NCBI GenBank assembly: GCA_003019595.1 | Contig: NEXD01000005.1 | Coordinates: 1 to 45,313 of the forward strand | Direction of reading: 5' to 3' | Source of the DNA: Candidatus Marsarchaeota G1 archaeon BE_D | GTDB lineage: Archaea; Thermoproteota; Thermoprotei_A; Marsarchaeales; Marsarchaeaceae | Length of the DNA stretch: 45,313 nt | Part shown: one piece after another, positions 10,145 to 19,431 of the stretch | Layout: every line of letters begins with the position of its first letter | Position numbering within the stretch: position 1 is the stretch's first letter | Notes under the pieces: model-generated | Told to the model about the DNA's origin: nothing | What the model saw: the letters and a program-made list of their open reading frames with translations, nothing else | Databases searched by the model: none | Made by a program: the position numbers and the translations under genes

Positions 10145-10491
10145 TCTAGCTCACCCTTTAGCGCGTAATAACCCACAACCACAAGCATTCCCAAAAAGAG
10201 CGCAATCACTGGAATCCAGTCGACCATGTTCCAGCTTATCGCCCAAGGTATCGCAAACGCCGCGATTATGTCAAAAACCACGAATGCTACGGCGAACACG
10301 TAATAGTGCACGCGAAACCTTATCCTCGCCGTTCCAACGGGGTCTTCGCCCGACTCAAAAGGCATGAGCTTTTCTGGAGTTTCGCGCTTTTTGGTAAAGA
10401 AGTTCGGTATAATCTCAGCTATTAATCCCACAACCGCCGCTAGGGCGAAAAACACAAGAAGCGCAAAACCTTCGATAGTGTCGAATAGCAT
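10135..10491 (-). CDS. nuoA: NADH-quinone oxidoreductase subunit A
   Basis: PFESGEDPVGTARIRFRVHYYVFAVAFVVFDI. Confidence 0.95.
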   Translation of the reverse strand: MLFDTIEGFALLVFFALAAVVGLIAEIIPNFFTKKRETPEKLMPFESGEDPVGTARIRFRVHYYVFAVAFVVFDIIAAFAIPWAISWNMVDWIPVIALFLGMLVVVGYYALKGELEWV

Positions 10492-10542
10492 GATTCAATA
10501 ACACGCAAATTATAACAGTATATAGGCTTGACGTATGTACAA

Positions 10543-11364
10543 TTACTCAGAAAAGACGTTCTCGGGAAGTTGCGCTTTCGCAAGAACGTAGTAAAGTCTG
10601 CCGTTCAGCTTCAAGAAAGCGAGCGCGGCATATCCCGCCTTAAAATATTCTTCAAACACCTCACGTGTAGCAAGCCTCCAGCGTTGTGCGGCTTTCAGGT
10701 CTACCCTTTTTAGCGCCACGATGTCACTTGGAATCTGCACCAAAACCTTTTTTGCGTTTGGATCGACGCTCCAGCTTTTACAATCACCTTGTGAATCTGT
10801 GCTTTCTATCGCGTAATGACAGTCTTCTAAATCGCTTAAAGCGTGCTTTCTTGCGCTTTCAACTGAACGCTCGCTCCACCACTCGGCGATCACCCTGTCT
10901 GTGTCAAGCCCGAAATTTATTTCGTCATTCATCTCGCCATAGTAGTTTCTGAGGTATGTCCTTGTTATTGTTCCTAGCTTGCTCATGTTAAAGTGTGCGT
11001 TTCGCGCGATAAGCGGGTCAAAAGTCCACGCTATAAGCTCATAGCCCATTTTGAGCGAAAGCTCTCTCTGCTTCTGCTTTAGCAAATAACCTACACCCTG
11101 AGATTGGTACTCGCGAGAAACTCCTGTCATGTGAGAGTACATGTAAAGCTTGTTTTTTCGTCGACCCACAAAAGAAAGGCTCATTCCGACCATTTTTTCT
11201 CCGTAAAAAGCGCCAAGAACAAGCCCACCATTACTCGCTATTGCCCTCATGATTTCCTTTGGCGTGACCATGATGTCGGGCATTCCCCAAGCTAGCTTTT
11301 GAACTTGTTCGGCCATTGAAAGCTCTTCGACGGTGTGCAACTCTCGAATTGATATTTCGTTCAT
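10543..11364 (-). CDS. GNAT-family acetyltransferase; start likely MNEISIREL at 11364
   Basis: GVSREYQSQGVGYLLKQKQRELSLKMGYELIAWTFDPL acetyl-CoA binding region. Confidence 0.8.
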   Translation of the reverse strand: MNEISIRELHTVEELSMAEQVQKLAWGMPDIMVTPKEIMRAIASNGGLVLGAFYGEKMVGMSLSFVGRRKNKLYMYSHMTGVSREYQSQGVGYLLKQKQRELSLKMGYELIAWTFDPLIARNAHFNMSKLGTITRTYLRNYYGEMNDEINFGLDTDRVIAEWWSERSVESARKHALSDLEDCHYAIESTDSQGDCKSWSVDPNAKKVLVQIPSDIVALKRVDLKAAQRWRLATREVFEEYFKAGYAALAFLKLNGRLYYVLAKAQLPENVFSE

Positions 11365-11480
11365 TTGGTGAATGCACTTTTTTAGGTGTAATATAATCCT
11401 TTTTGCACATCTTCGTCTCTCGTTGATAAAGCTTATAAGACGTTTAAAGAATAAAAACATAAGGAAAGGTACGGAAGGCT

Positions 11481-11729
11481 TTGTCGGAAGAAGGAAAAGA
11501 AAACGAAAGGCAACCCAGACACCGGGGTTTTGGTAGGAGTTTCGCACCAAAACCCGTAAAAGTGGGCGACGAAGTCGAAGTGACAATCAGCGAAGTTAGC
11601 AAAAGAGGAGATGGCGTCACACGTATCCAAGGATACGTGGTTTTTGTGCCCAACGCAAAACAGGGAGATACAGTGAAAATCAAAATAACTCAAATAAAAC
11701 CGAACTACGCAGTGGGCGAAATAGTATAA
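11481..11729 (+). CDS. Small TRAM-domain protein (predicted RNA-binding)
   Basis: VKVGDEVEVTISEVSKRGDGVTRIQGYVVFVPNAKQGDTVKIKITQI. Confidence 0.92.
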   Translation: MSEEGKENERQPRHRGFGRSFAPKPVKVGDEVEVTISEVSKRGDGVTRIQGYVVFVPNAKQGDTVKIKITQIKPNYAVGEIV

Positions 11730-11769
11730 AAAGGGTTTATGGGCGGTTTCAAACCCCCATAACCATTTT

Positions 11770-13221
11770 TTAGGAATCAAAGTACTGGTAGTACTCGAAA
11801 GGTGTTGGTCTGAGCGATTCTTCTTTCCACTCTTGTGTTTTCAGTTCGATGTACGCGTCTAAGAGCGATTTCGGAAAAACGCCTTTGAGAAAAGTGTCGT
11901 CTGACTTTAGCTCTTCTATCGCTTCTTTAAGGCTACCAGGCAACTCCTTTATTCCGAGCTCTTCCCTTTTGATTGGTGAAAGGTGGTAGATGTTTTCGTC
12001 AACTGGGTCGCCCGGCTCGATTTTCTTTTTTACGCCGTCCAAACCCGCCATAAGCATCGCGGCAAAAGCAAGGTATGGGTTGCAACTAGGGTCTGGTGGT
12101 CTATACTCCACTCTTTTTGCCGCTGGAACCCCTTTGTGATAAACAGGAACTCTTGCCGCCGCAGACCTGTTTCTTTTGCTCCACGCTATGTACACTGGTG
12201 CTTCGTAACCTGGGACAAGCCTTTTGTAAGAATTGGTGGTCGGCGCAACGAAGGCGGCTAGCGCCCTGCTGTGCTCCAACAACCCTCCTATATAGTAACG
12301 ACCAAACTGGCTGAGTTCTGCGTACTCGTCGTTAGCGTCGTAGAACAGGTTTTCGCTGTTTCTCCAAACACTTTGGTGGGTGTGCATTCCAGAGCCGTTA
12401 TCGCCGTAAATTGGTTTCGGCATAAACGTGGCGACATAGCCCATGTTCACCGCCACGTTTTTCACGACATACTTAAGAGTTTGAAGCCTATCGGCGGTTT
12501 CGGTGAGTCCTCCAAATCTGAAATCCACTTCGCACTGACCGGCTGCCGCCACTTCGTGGTGGTGTGCTTCAACGCGAAAGCCAAAGTTCTTTTCGAGTAT
12601 TTCGACAACCGTTGTTCTGAACGTCATAAGAGAGTCTGCGGGCGTTGCCGGGTAGTAGCCGGACTTTGTTTTGAGTACGTACTTTTGCGTATCGCTACGC
12701 GGATTGGCCTCTTTCGAACTCACTTTAAAGTAAGCTTCGTAAGCCTCGCTTTTATAGTTAGCTTCATCAAACACAAAGAACTCTGGTTCAGGTCCCCAGT
12801 ACGAATGCGTGTATCCTTCGTTTACGAGTGTCTCTTCCGCTTTTTGCGCGACGTAGCGCGGGTCGCGCTCAAGCCGGCCTTCCATAAATCCTCGGTAAAC
12901 GTCGGTTATCACCCTCGCGGTTGCACTGAACCACGGAAGAAGCGCAAACGTCTTCCAATCGGGTTTGAGTACCAAATCCGATTCGTAAATTTCGGTAAAG
13001 CCTGGAATGCTTGAACCATCAAGCTTTGCCGCACCCTGCGTCACGAATATTTCATCGACTTCAGTGGTTTCCATCGTTGCGTGTTTGAGGCTACCTCGAA
13101 CGTCTGTGAACCAAAGATCCAAGTGTAAAACGCCGTTTTGCTCGAATCTTTTTCTTATTTCTTCCGCTTGTGTGCTTGGTGTGTGCATGTCCCTTAAGAA
13201 CACATCAATGCATTTAAGCAT
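11770..13221 (-). CDS. glnA: Glutamine synthetase
   Basis: GSSIPGF, GPEPEFFVFD, NGSGMHTHQSVW, KRLVPGYEAPVYIAWSKRNRSAAARVP. Confidence 0.97.
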   Translation of the reverse strand: MLKCIDVFLRDMHTPSTQAEEIRKRFEQNGVLHLDLWFTDVRGSLKHATMETTEVDEIFVTQGAAKLDGSSIPGFTEIYESDLVLKPDWKTFALLPWFSATARVITDVYRGFMEGRLERDPRYVAQKAEETLVNEGYTHSYWGPEPEFFVFDEANYKSEAYEAYFKVSSKEANPRSDTQKYVLKTKSGYYPATPADSLMTFRTTVVEILEKNFGFRVEAHHHEVAAAGQCEVDFRFGGLTETADRLQTLKYVVKNVAVNMGYVATFMPKPIYGDNGSGMHTHQSVWRNSENLFYDANDEYAELSQFGRYYIGGLLEHSRALAAFVAPTTNSYKRLVPGYEAPVYIAWSKRNRSAAARVPVYHKGVPAAKRVEYRPPDPSCNPYLAFAAMLMAGLDGVKKKIEPGDPVDENIYHLSPIKREELGIKELPGSLKEAIEELKSDDTFLKGVFPKSLLDAYIELKTQEWKEESLRPTPFEYYQYFDS

Positions 13222-13368
13222 TTATTTAAAAAATTAAGCTTCTAAAGCTCTTATTAAAATCTTTTTAGTCACTTTTGGTTCCTTTTTTAATTTTAATTAA
13301 GGTAATTCTCAAATAAATTTTAAATGTCAAAGCGCTTATAACTGTAGAAGAGCAAAAACAAATAGGTC

Positions 13369-14274
13369 TTGGCTTTGCAACTTCCGCTAACTCTACCGCT
13401 TCAAGTGAAAGAGGGCTTGGAAGAAGTTGAAAAAAGGCTTTCAAACATGGGTTTCAACAACTTTCGTGACACAAAACTAAGCACGGCAAGCCTTCATCTT
13501 ATTAAAGCTGGTGGAAAGCTTGTCCGACCAGCGTTGGTTTTGCTTGGTTCTTACGCCACAAACGGAATAAACGCAAAGACAATTGAAGCAGCTGTTGCGG
13601 TGGAGCTAATTCACACCGCTTCTCTGATTCACGATGACCTTATCGACAAGGACGATTTGAGAAGAGGTGTGGTAACCGTTCACAAGCTTTTTGGTGAAGA
13701 GTTTGCCGTTCTGAGCGGAGATTTGCTCATTTCGAAAGCCATCGAATTAAGCGCAAGTTGTGGGGAGGATGCGATAAAGGAGCTAGCGCGCGCCGCGATG
13801 GACATGTGCGAAGGAGAGGCGCGCGATTTTGAGGCTCAGGCAAGCGGTTCTGTGCTAGAGCTTAACGATTATCTTGAGGTTGTGAGGTTAAAAACTGCTT
13901 CGCTGATCAGCGCGTCTGCTGCGATAGGGGGGCTTGTGAGCAACGCGCATCCAAACGATGTGGATTTGCTCAGAGAATACGGAAGAAACTTGGGTATGGC
14001 CTTTCAAATTAGGGACGATTACTTTAACGCGCTAGGACTTTTTGCAGACAAGCCGAAGAGCACGGGTAATGACTTACACAGAAACAGACCAAACGTGATA
14101 TCTTCGCTTATGCTTGAAATGAATTTGAAAGAAGCGCTTGAGTTTGCGATTAGGCTTAATCGCTCGTATATCGAAAGCGCGAAAAACACCGTAAAGGCGT
14201 TGGGTGTAGAAGGCGAGCTTTTGGCGTCTTACTCTGAGTACATGCTAATCGAAGTTGACAGCGTTGAGTTTTGA
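13369..14274 (+). CDS. Polyprenyl diphosphate synthase (GGPP synthase-like)
   Basis: First Asp-rich motif HDDLIDKDDLRRG; second motif FQIRDDYFNALG; TTG start. Confidence 0.92.
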   Translation: MALQLPLTLPLQVKEGLEEVEKRLSNMGFNNFRDTKLSTASLHLIKAGGKLVRPALVLLGSYATNGINAKTIEAAVAVELIHTASLIHDDLIDKDDLRRGVVTVHKLFGEEFAVLSGDLLISKAIELSASCGEDAIKELARAAMDMCEGEARDFEAQASGSVLELNDYLEVVRLKTASLISASAAIGGLVSNAHPNDVDLLREYGRNLGMAFQIRDDYFNALGLFADKPKSTGNDLHRNRPNVISSLMLEMNLKEALEFAIRLNRSYIESAKNTVKALGVEGELLASYSEYMLIEVDSVEF

Positions 14275-14911
14275 AAGCTTAAGGCTTCTAGCCGAGCAAA
14301 ACCCAGCGCTTTGTCTAAAAGCGCTAAAAAAGATTGAGATTTCTGCTGCAAAAAACGGTGACGTGAAAACTTTAGAAGAGTTGAACCAGCTCAGGAATTA
14401 CACGTTTTCAAAACTACACACTAAGCTACCAATAAAACTCGCACGTCCAGAAGTTTTGTTTTTGTTTGTGATTTTCTCTTTTTTGGTCGCGGTTTTCGCT
14501 GGCGTGTACACCAAAGGAGAAATTCGGCTATTCGCGCTACTTTTTTGCGTTGGTTTGAACGTTCTTTTCGCACACCCTTTCGGTCACGCGCTTGTCGCAG
14601 AGCTCACAGGAATACGAATAAGTGGCTTTTATCTAGCGGGAAAGGCGAAGATCGAACCAACACTTCTTTATGAGGTTGTGAGCTATCACAAAGCGCAACC
14701 CGAAAAAAGGTTTTGGTTCCACCTAGCGGGTGTGTTGTCCACTCTTTTGTGTCTTGCGCTTCTTGCCTTGTGTGTTTTCGTCACAAACTACGCGCTTTAC
14801 GAAAGGATCTTTGTTGTCCTTCTTTTTATTTTCGCGTCTTTTTCTGAAGTCTTTAATTCCACCAAAAAAGGTGATATTGCGCGCGCAAACGCGCAGCTAA
14901 GGTGTCACTAG
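14255..14911 (+). CDS. M50/site-2-protease-like membrane protein with HExxH replaced by HPFGH
   Basis: FAHPFGHALVAELTGIRISGFYLAG ... FWFHLAGVLSTLLCLALLAL resembles the M50 core; multi-TM. Confidence 0.5.
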   Translation: MTALSFESLRLLAEQNPALCLKALKKIEISAAKNGDVKTLEELNQLRNYTFSKLHTKLPIKLARPEVLFLFVIFSFLVAVFAGVYTKGEIRLFALLFCVGLNVLFAHPFGHALVAELTGIRISGFYLAGKAKIEPTLLYEVVSYHKAQPEKRFWFHLAGVLSTLLCLALLALCVFVTNYALYERIFVVLLFIFASFSEVFNSTKKGDIARANAQLRCH

Positions 14912-15636
14912 TGGTAGGCGGTTTGGGCGATAGCTGGCGCAAAGTGGTCGAAGAAGCGTTGGGCTCGCTTGTGCCTGTTTACGACAAGATGAACAAAGTG
15001 ATGTCTTTTGGAAAAGACATCGAATGGAGGAAAACGGGTATTAAGATCGCGTTCAAAGGAGGAGAAAGAATTCTCGATGCTGGATGTGGACCTGGCGTGA
15101 TGGCGGAAGTTTTAAAACAGGTGTATCCGGACGCAAAGCTTGTTCTTATGGACGCGCTTTGGGTTATGCTAGAAACCGCAAAAAAAAGGACACGTGGTTT
15201 CGCTCAGGATTACGTAAGAGCTGTTTTTGAAAAGCTTCCTTTTAAAGACCAAAGTTTTGATGGCATCATGATGGGCTTTTCGTTTAGAGATTCGAAAGAC
15301 ATGGAAAGCGCGCTCGATGAACTAGCAAGAGTTTTGAGTCCTCAAGGAGTTTTGCTCATAGTGGACATATCAAAACCGGACAACGTGGTCGCAAGAGCGC
15401 TAATAGGCTTTTACTGGCACTATCTAGTGCCAGTGATGGCTATGCTTTTTGCGCCTAGGTTCTGGAAGCACTACAAAGTGCTACACACGACTTACACAAA
15501 GTTACCCAAAAACTCGCAGCTAAAAGCGTTGGTTCAAAAAAGGTTTGAAGAAGTGCACATGATCACAAGAATGATGGGGGGCCTTCTTATTCTGGTTGCG
15601 CGTAAACCCCAAAAAACTATGACATGGCGGCTTTGA
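14902..15636 (+). CDS. UbiE/MenG-type quinone methyltransferase
   Basis: RILDAGCGPGVMAEVL SAM motif, FDGIMMGFSFRDSKDMESALDELARVLSPQGVLLIVDISKPDN. Confidence 0.88.
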   Translation: MSLVVGGLGDSWRKVVEEALGSLVPVYDKMNKVMSFGKDIEWRKTGIKIAFKGGERILDAGCGPGVMAEVLKQVYPDAKLVLMDALWVMLETAKKRTRGFAQDYVRAVFEKLPFKDQSFDGIMMGFSFRDSKDMESALDELARVLSPQGVLLIVDISKPDNVVARALIGFYWHYLVPVMAMLFAPRFWKHYKVLHTTYTKLPKNSQLKALVQKRFEEVHMITRMMGGLLILVARKPQKTMTWRL

Positions 15637-16447
15637 TCTCTTCTTCTGTGGTTTCCGTCCAGCGGTTGAGCGCATTAAAAAGCAAAAGCTGCCTTGCGAA
15701 AAGCGCTGGTGCGTCTTCTTTGTCGAGCGCGTCCACAACAGCCGTTGTGTAAGGCAAAAGCCAGCGGTGGTGTGCGGGTAGCTCAGCCAGCCAAGGAGTG
15801 TCAAGCACGCGCGCGTGCATATCAACTATCACCATGTGAAACGCTATGTCAAACTGGTTACCAAAGCCAAATCTTTCCCAAGCCTTTTTTGCGGCAAAAA
15901 GCTCTCTATCCATAAGCCTGCGGTAAGCGAGTCTGTCGGTGTTGTAGTTGTAAGCAAAGCGATTGGCGTAAAGCTCGTCAGATTCAAGAGAGAGAAAAAC
16001 GCGCGCCTTTGGGTTGAACTCTGTGATAGAGTGAGCTTTGGTCATAAGATACGAAAGTTTTGAATTCGATTCGATCGCTTTTTTCAGCTTAGAGTAAAAC
16101 TGCCTTCTTTCTTCCACCTTTTCTGGGTAAAGCGAGAAATACGAGATGTGGCCTAATTCGTGTAAAAGGCTGTGCTCGACTATACCAAGATCTGAGTCGC
16201 CTCGTAAAAAAATCACCCTTTCAAACTTTTTTGAAAGCTGAGCGAACTCTTGGGAAGCGTCTTCAAGAATTTTGGGCGTGGCCACCGCGGCATATGTGGG
16301 GTTAAGCAGTCTTGCGACTATTGATTTGCTTACGATTTCGTACCTGAGTTCACTAAGACCTGGTAGCACTCTTGAGACTGCAAGAGTAGCCTGAACCCTG
16401 CTAGAAATTTCGGGCGAGTCCGCAAGTAGCACCACGCCGATTAGCAC
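15617..16447 (-). CDS. Predicted zinc metallopeptidase (HELGH, candidate third ligand in ESDELYANRFAY)
   Basis: EHSLLHELGHISYFSLYPEKVEE. Confidence 0.55.
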   Translation of the reverse strand: MLIGVVLLADSPEISSRVQATLAVSRVLPGLSELRYEIVSKSIVARLLNPTYAAVATPKILEDASQEFAQLSKKFERVIFLRGDSDLGIVEHSLLHELGHISYFSLYPEKVEERRQFYSKLKKAIESNSKLSYLMTKAHSITEFNPKARVFLSLESDELYANRFAYNYNTDRLAYRRLMDRELFAAKKAWERFGFGNQFDIAFHMVIVDMHARVLDTPWLAELPAHHRWLLPYTTAVVDALDKEDAPALFARQLLLFNALNRWTETTEEEIKAAMS

Positions 16448-16457
16448 TAAAGCCCCC

Positions 16458-17075
16458 TCAAACCAGCTTTGCTACATCTTTTAAAAAGTATTTGTGAAAG
16501 CGCGTGTCGCCAGAAAGCTCAGGGTGAAACGCGGTGCTCACAATGTTCGCTTGGCGCGCAGCAACGATGCCATCTTCCATCTCAGCGAGAACTTCGACGC
16601 CAGGTCCGGTGCGTGTGATTATCGGCGCTCTGATAAAAACCGCCCTAAAAGGCTTTTCGCCAAGCACAGGAATTTTCAAGTCCGCTTCGAATGAGTCGTT
16701 CTGACGCCCGAAGTGATTTCTTTCAACTTCAACGTCCATCACGCCGAGTAATGGCTGCGTCTTTTCGGTGACCACCGCGTCCTTTGATCTTTTTGCAAGA
16801 ACGATCAAGCCCGCGCATGTACCAAGCGTTGGAAGTCCTCCGAGAATCGCCTCTTTGAGAGCTCCCATGACGCGCATCCTTTCACTGAGTGAGCCTATCA
16901 CCGTGCTTTCTCCGCCTGGAATCGATATCGCGTCGATTTGTTTTACTTGCTCGGCCTTTTTGACAAGTAGCACGTTTGTCTTAACCCCAAGCTCTTCGCT
17001 GGCGTTGCGCCAAGCTTCCACGTGTTCTTCGATGTCGCCTTGAAAGCCGAGCACACCGATGTTTACCACCATCAC
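16458..17075 (-). CDS. pdxT: Pyridoxal 5'-phosphate synthase glutaminase subunit PdxT
   Basis: [37 protein letters not shown]. Confidence 0.96.
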   Translation of the reverse strand: MMVVNIGVLGFQGDIEEHVEAWRNASEELGVKTNVLLVKKAEQVKQIDAISIPGGESTVIGSLSERMRVMGALKEAILGGLPTLGTCAGLIVLAKRSKDAVVTEKTQPLLGVMDVEVERNHFGRQNDSFEADLKIPVLGEKPFRAVFIRAPIITRTGPGVEVLAEMEDGIVAARQANIVSTAFHPELSGDTRFHKYFLKDVAKLV

Positions 17076-18025
17076 TGGCCACGCTCCTGCATCCTGAACA
17101 CCATGGACTGTTGATCCAGTCCCTCCATCGACTTGGTTTCATCCACCATTTTTTGAGCTTCTTCCACAACTTTTGGATCATCGTAGTGTGCGGTCGCCAA
17201 AACTATTGCCTTTGCCCTTTCAAGAGGGTCTTTTGACTTGAAAATTCCGCTACCCACAAATATCCCGTCGGCGCCAAGAAGCATCATGTGCGCCGCGTCG
17301 GCTGGTGTGGCTATTCCGCCAGCCGCAAAGTTCACAACGGGTAGCCTATTTAGCCTTGCGGTTTCAACCACCACGTCGAGCGGAACCTGTAGCTGTCTTG
17401 ACTTGAGAACAAGCTCTTGGTAGTCGCCTTCAAGGTAAAGCGCTCTGATTTCTGAGATTTCTCTTTTAAGGAGTCTAAAGTGCTTTACCGCTTCTGCGAC
17501 GTTTCCCGTTCCTGGTTCTCCTTTTGTGCGCATCATCGACGCTCCTTCAACTATTCTTCTTAATGCCTCACCCAAATTTCTCGCTCCGTTTACAAAGGGT
17601 GTTTTGAACTCCCACTTCCAAATGTGCCTTTCTTCGTCTGCGGGTGTGAGTACCTCCGACTCGTCTATCATGTCCACTCCTATCGATTCAAGAACCTTAG
17701 CCTCGTATGTGTGTCCAATTCTACACTTTGCCATAACAGGAATGGTTATGTGGTCCATCACCTCTTCGATGATTCTAAGGCTCGCAGTCCTTGCGACCCC
17801 TCCCGCCTTGCGCACGTCATAAGGAAGCTTGTCGAGCACCATCACCGCCACAGCGCCTGCTTCTTCCGCGATCTGAGCTTGTTCGACGTTTGTCACGTCC
17901 ATCACAACACCGTGTTTGAGCATGTGCGCGAATCCTCTTTTCACAAGAACGCTACCTTTGATCTTTTCTGCTTCTTTCCAGTAGTTTGGGTGAGTGTCAA
18001 GCGGATAGCCCACAGTGGATACCAT
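17072..18025 (-). CDS. pdxS: Pyridoxal 5'-phosphate synthase subunit PdxS
   Basis: [34 protein letters not shown] ... [15 protein letters not shown]. Confidence 0.98.
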   Translation of the reverse strand: MVSTVGYPLDTHPNYWKEAEKIKGSVLVKRGFAHMLKHGVVMDVTNVEQAQIAEEAGAVAVMVLDKLPYDVRKAGGVARTASLRIIEEVMDHITIPVMAKCRIGHTYEAKVLESIGVDMIDESEVLTPADEERHIWKWEFKTPFVNGARNLGEALRRIVEGASMMRTKGEPGTGNVAEAVKHFRLLKREISEIRALYLEGDYQELVLKSRQLQVPLDVVVETARLNRLPVVNFAAGGIATPADAAHMMLLGADGIFVGSGIFKSKDPLERAKAIVLATAHYDDPKVVEEAQKMVDETKSMEGLDQQSMVFRMQERGQ

Positions 18026-18074
18026 TTTGTCTCACAATAATACCACTCAACCTACTAATTAGCTTGTCTTCCAG

Positions 18075-18362
18075 TTAACCCAGCTTAAAAATCACACCCT
18101 TTCCACCACGTGGATAGTTCCACTGAATCGCGCCATTTCCAAACTCGTGACACGCAACATAACACGCACGTAGCTCCAAGCACGCTTGGTAGTTCACCGC
18201 AATGTGGTCTTTTTCCCAAGTGTAAACGCGTGCCGGGCACACGATAAGACAAGGCTTGCTTTCACACTTTCTACAAAGCTCTTGATCTACGATTTTTATA
18301 TGGCTTTGTGTGTCCCAATCCCACTTGTCGTGTGCTAGTAGGGTTTCAACGCTCTCTGGCAA
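18075..18362 (-). CDS. fixX: FixX-like ferredoxin family protein
   Basis: CRKCESKPCLIVCPARVYTWEKDHIAVNYQACLELRACYVACHEFGNGAIQWNYPRGGKGVIFKLG. Confidence 0.88.
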   Translation of the reverse strand: MPESVETLLAHDKWDWDTQSHIKIVDQELCRKCESKPCLIVCPARVYTWEKDHIAVNYQACLELRACYVACHEFGNGAIQWNYPRGGKGVIFKLG

Positions 18363-18394
18363 CTCAAGTTGGTAACTACAACCACTTTTATAAA

Positions 18395-19348
18395 CTAAAC
18401 GAAATTGGCCTGTCCGACGATTCTTAGTAAACCCGGTTTTTGGTCAAGGTCAAAAACCACCGCTTGGGTCAAACTCTTAGGTATTGCCACGGCCGTTTTG
18501 AGTGCGATTTCATGGTTTTCGTTTTTGAGCTCGCACGATATGAGCTGGCCTGCAAGCGCAACGTGAACCTTGTTGAGTTCACTCGTGCGCTTTTTGTACT
18601 GGGGCAAAACGTTTAACTTTGTTTTCAAATCTTGTGAAAACACGTCGTTCTTTACCAAAAAAGCGAGTTGTTCCAGCTCTTTTTCCGTTGTGCCTTTTAA
18701 AGCCAGCCCCACTCTTGTACCCGCTTTGGCCTGTTCCACGTCTTCGTCCATCACTTGCATGCTTTTCACTTCTACTGTTTTGCCATTAGACAAACTTAGC
18801 TCGTCGTGAACGTTCACCGAGCCTCTGATCACAAATCCAAGCGCGACAAGTCCTACACCTTTTACGTTAAAGCTGTTGTCCACACTTATCACAGTCTCTT
18901 TTTGTTCTGTCTCATATGTTTTACAAAGTTCATCCAGGTTTAGTCTTTTGAGCTCATCAAAGGATGAATACTCTATGTGTTCGTATCCTTTTGCGGTTTG
19001 TGCGAAAAGAGCGTCAAGCCTTTCGCGCTGATACAACCCTTTTTTGTAAACGAAAAATCCCTTTTTCACGTTTGCGCAGTAAAGTCCCAAAACCGATTCC
19101 GCTTCTTGCCATGTGACTCTTCCTGTGTCTGGCAAAAAAACGAACGCAAAGTCGCACAAAGTGAGCGCTTTTGCGAAATGTGCCACTTTCTCTGGGTAGC
19201 TTAAAGGGTTGAGCAGATTCTGCACCACACCCTTTCTGTGGTAAATCTCAAGCGCTTGGCTTTCAGATTTTTTTGCAAACAAAGAAGCGAACTTGGCCCT
19301 TTCTTCAGCCGAGGAACCGAACAAACCGAGCGTTGAACAAGCTGTCAT
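18395..19348 (-). CDS. EF-Tu/SelB-like translation-factor paralog lacking recognisable GTPase motifs
   Basis: Domain-II-like segment SVDNSFNVKGVGLVALGFVIRGSVNVHDELSLSNGKTVEVKSMQVMDEDVEQAKAGTRVGLALKG; no GxxxxGK[ST] or NKxD. Confidence 0.7.
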   Translation of the reverse strand: MTACSTLGLFGSSAEERAKFASLFAKKSESQALEIYHRKGVVQNLLNPLSYPEKVAHFAKALTLCDFAFVFLPDTGRVTWQEAESVLGLYCANVKKGFFVYKKGLYQRERLDALFAQTAKGYEHIEYSSFDELKRLNLDELCKTYETEQKETVISVDNSFNVKGVGLVALGFVIRGSVNVHDELSLSNGKTVEVKSMQVMDEDVEQAKAGTRVGLALKGTTEKELEQLAFLVKNDVFSQDLKTKLNVLPQYKKRTSELNKVHVALAGQLISCELKNENHEIALKTAVAIPKSLTQAVVFDLDQKPGLLRIVGQANFV

Positions 19349-19431
19349 GCAAGAAATTAGAACACGCGTGAATTTAAGTGAAACTCATTTATACACAACG
19401 ATTAATTACAAGTGCACGACAAATAAAAGCG

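Noticed and set aside
10543-11586. Extended N-terminus of the acetyltransferase ORF
   Set aside because: Upstream residues are non-homologous-looking and overlap the TRAM gene; MNEISIREL at 11364 is a better start
12271-13014. 247-aa plus-strand ORF antisense to glutamine synthetase
   Set aside because: Fully antisense to an unambiguous glnA; composition-driven open frame
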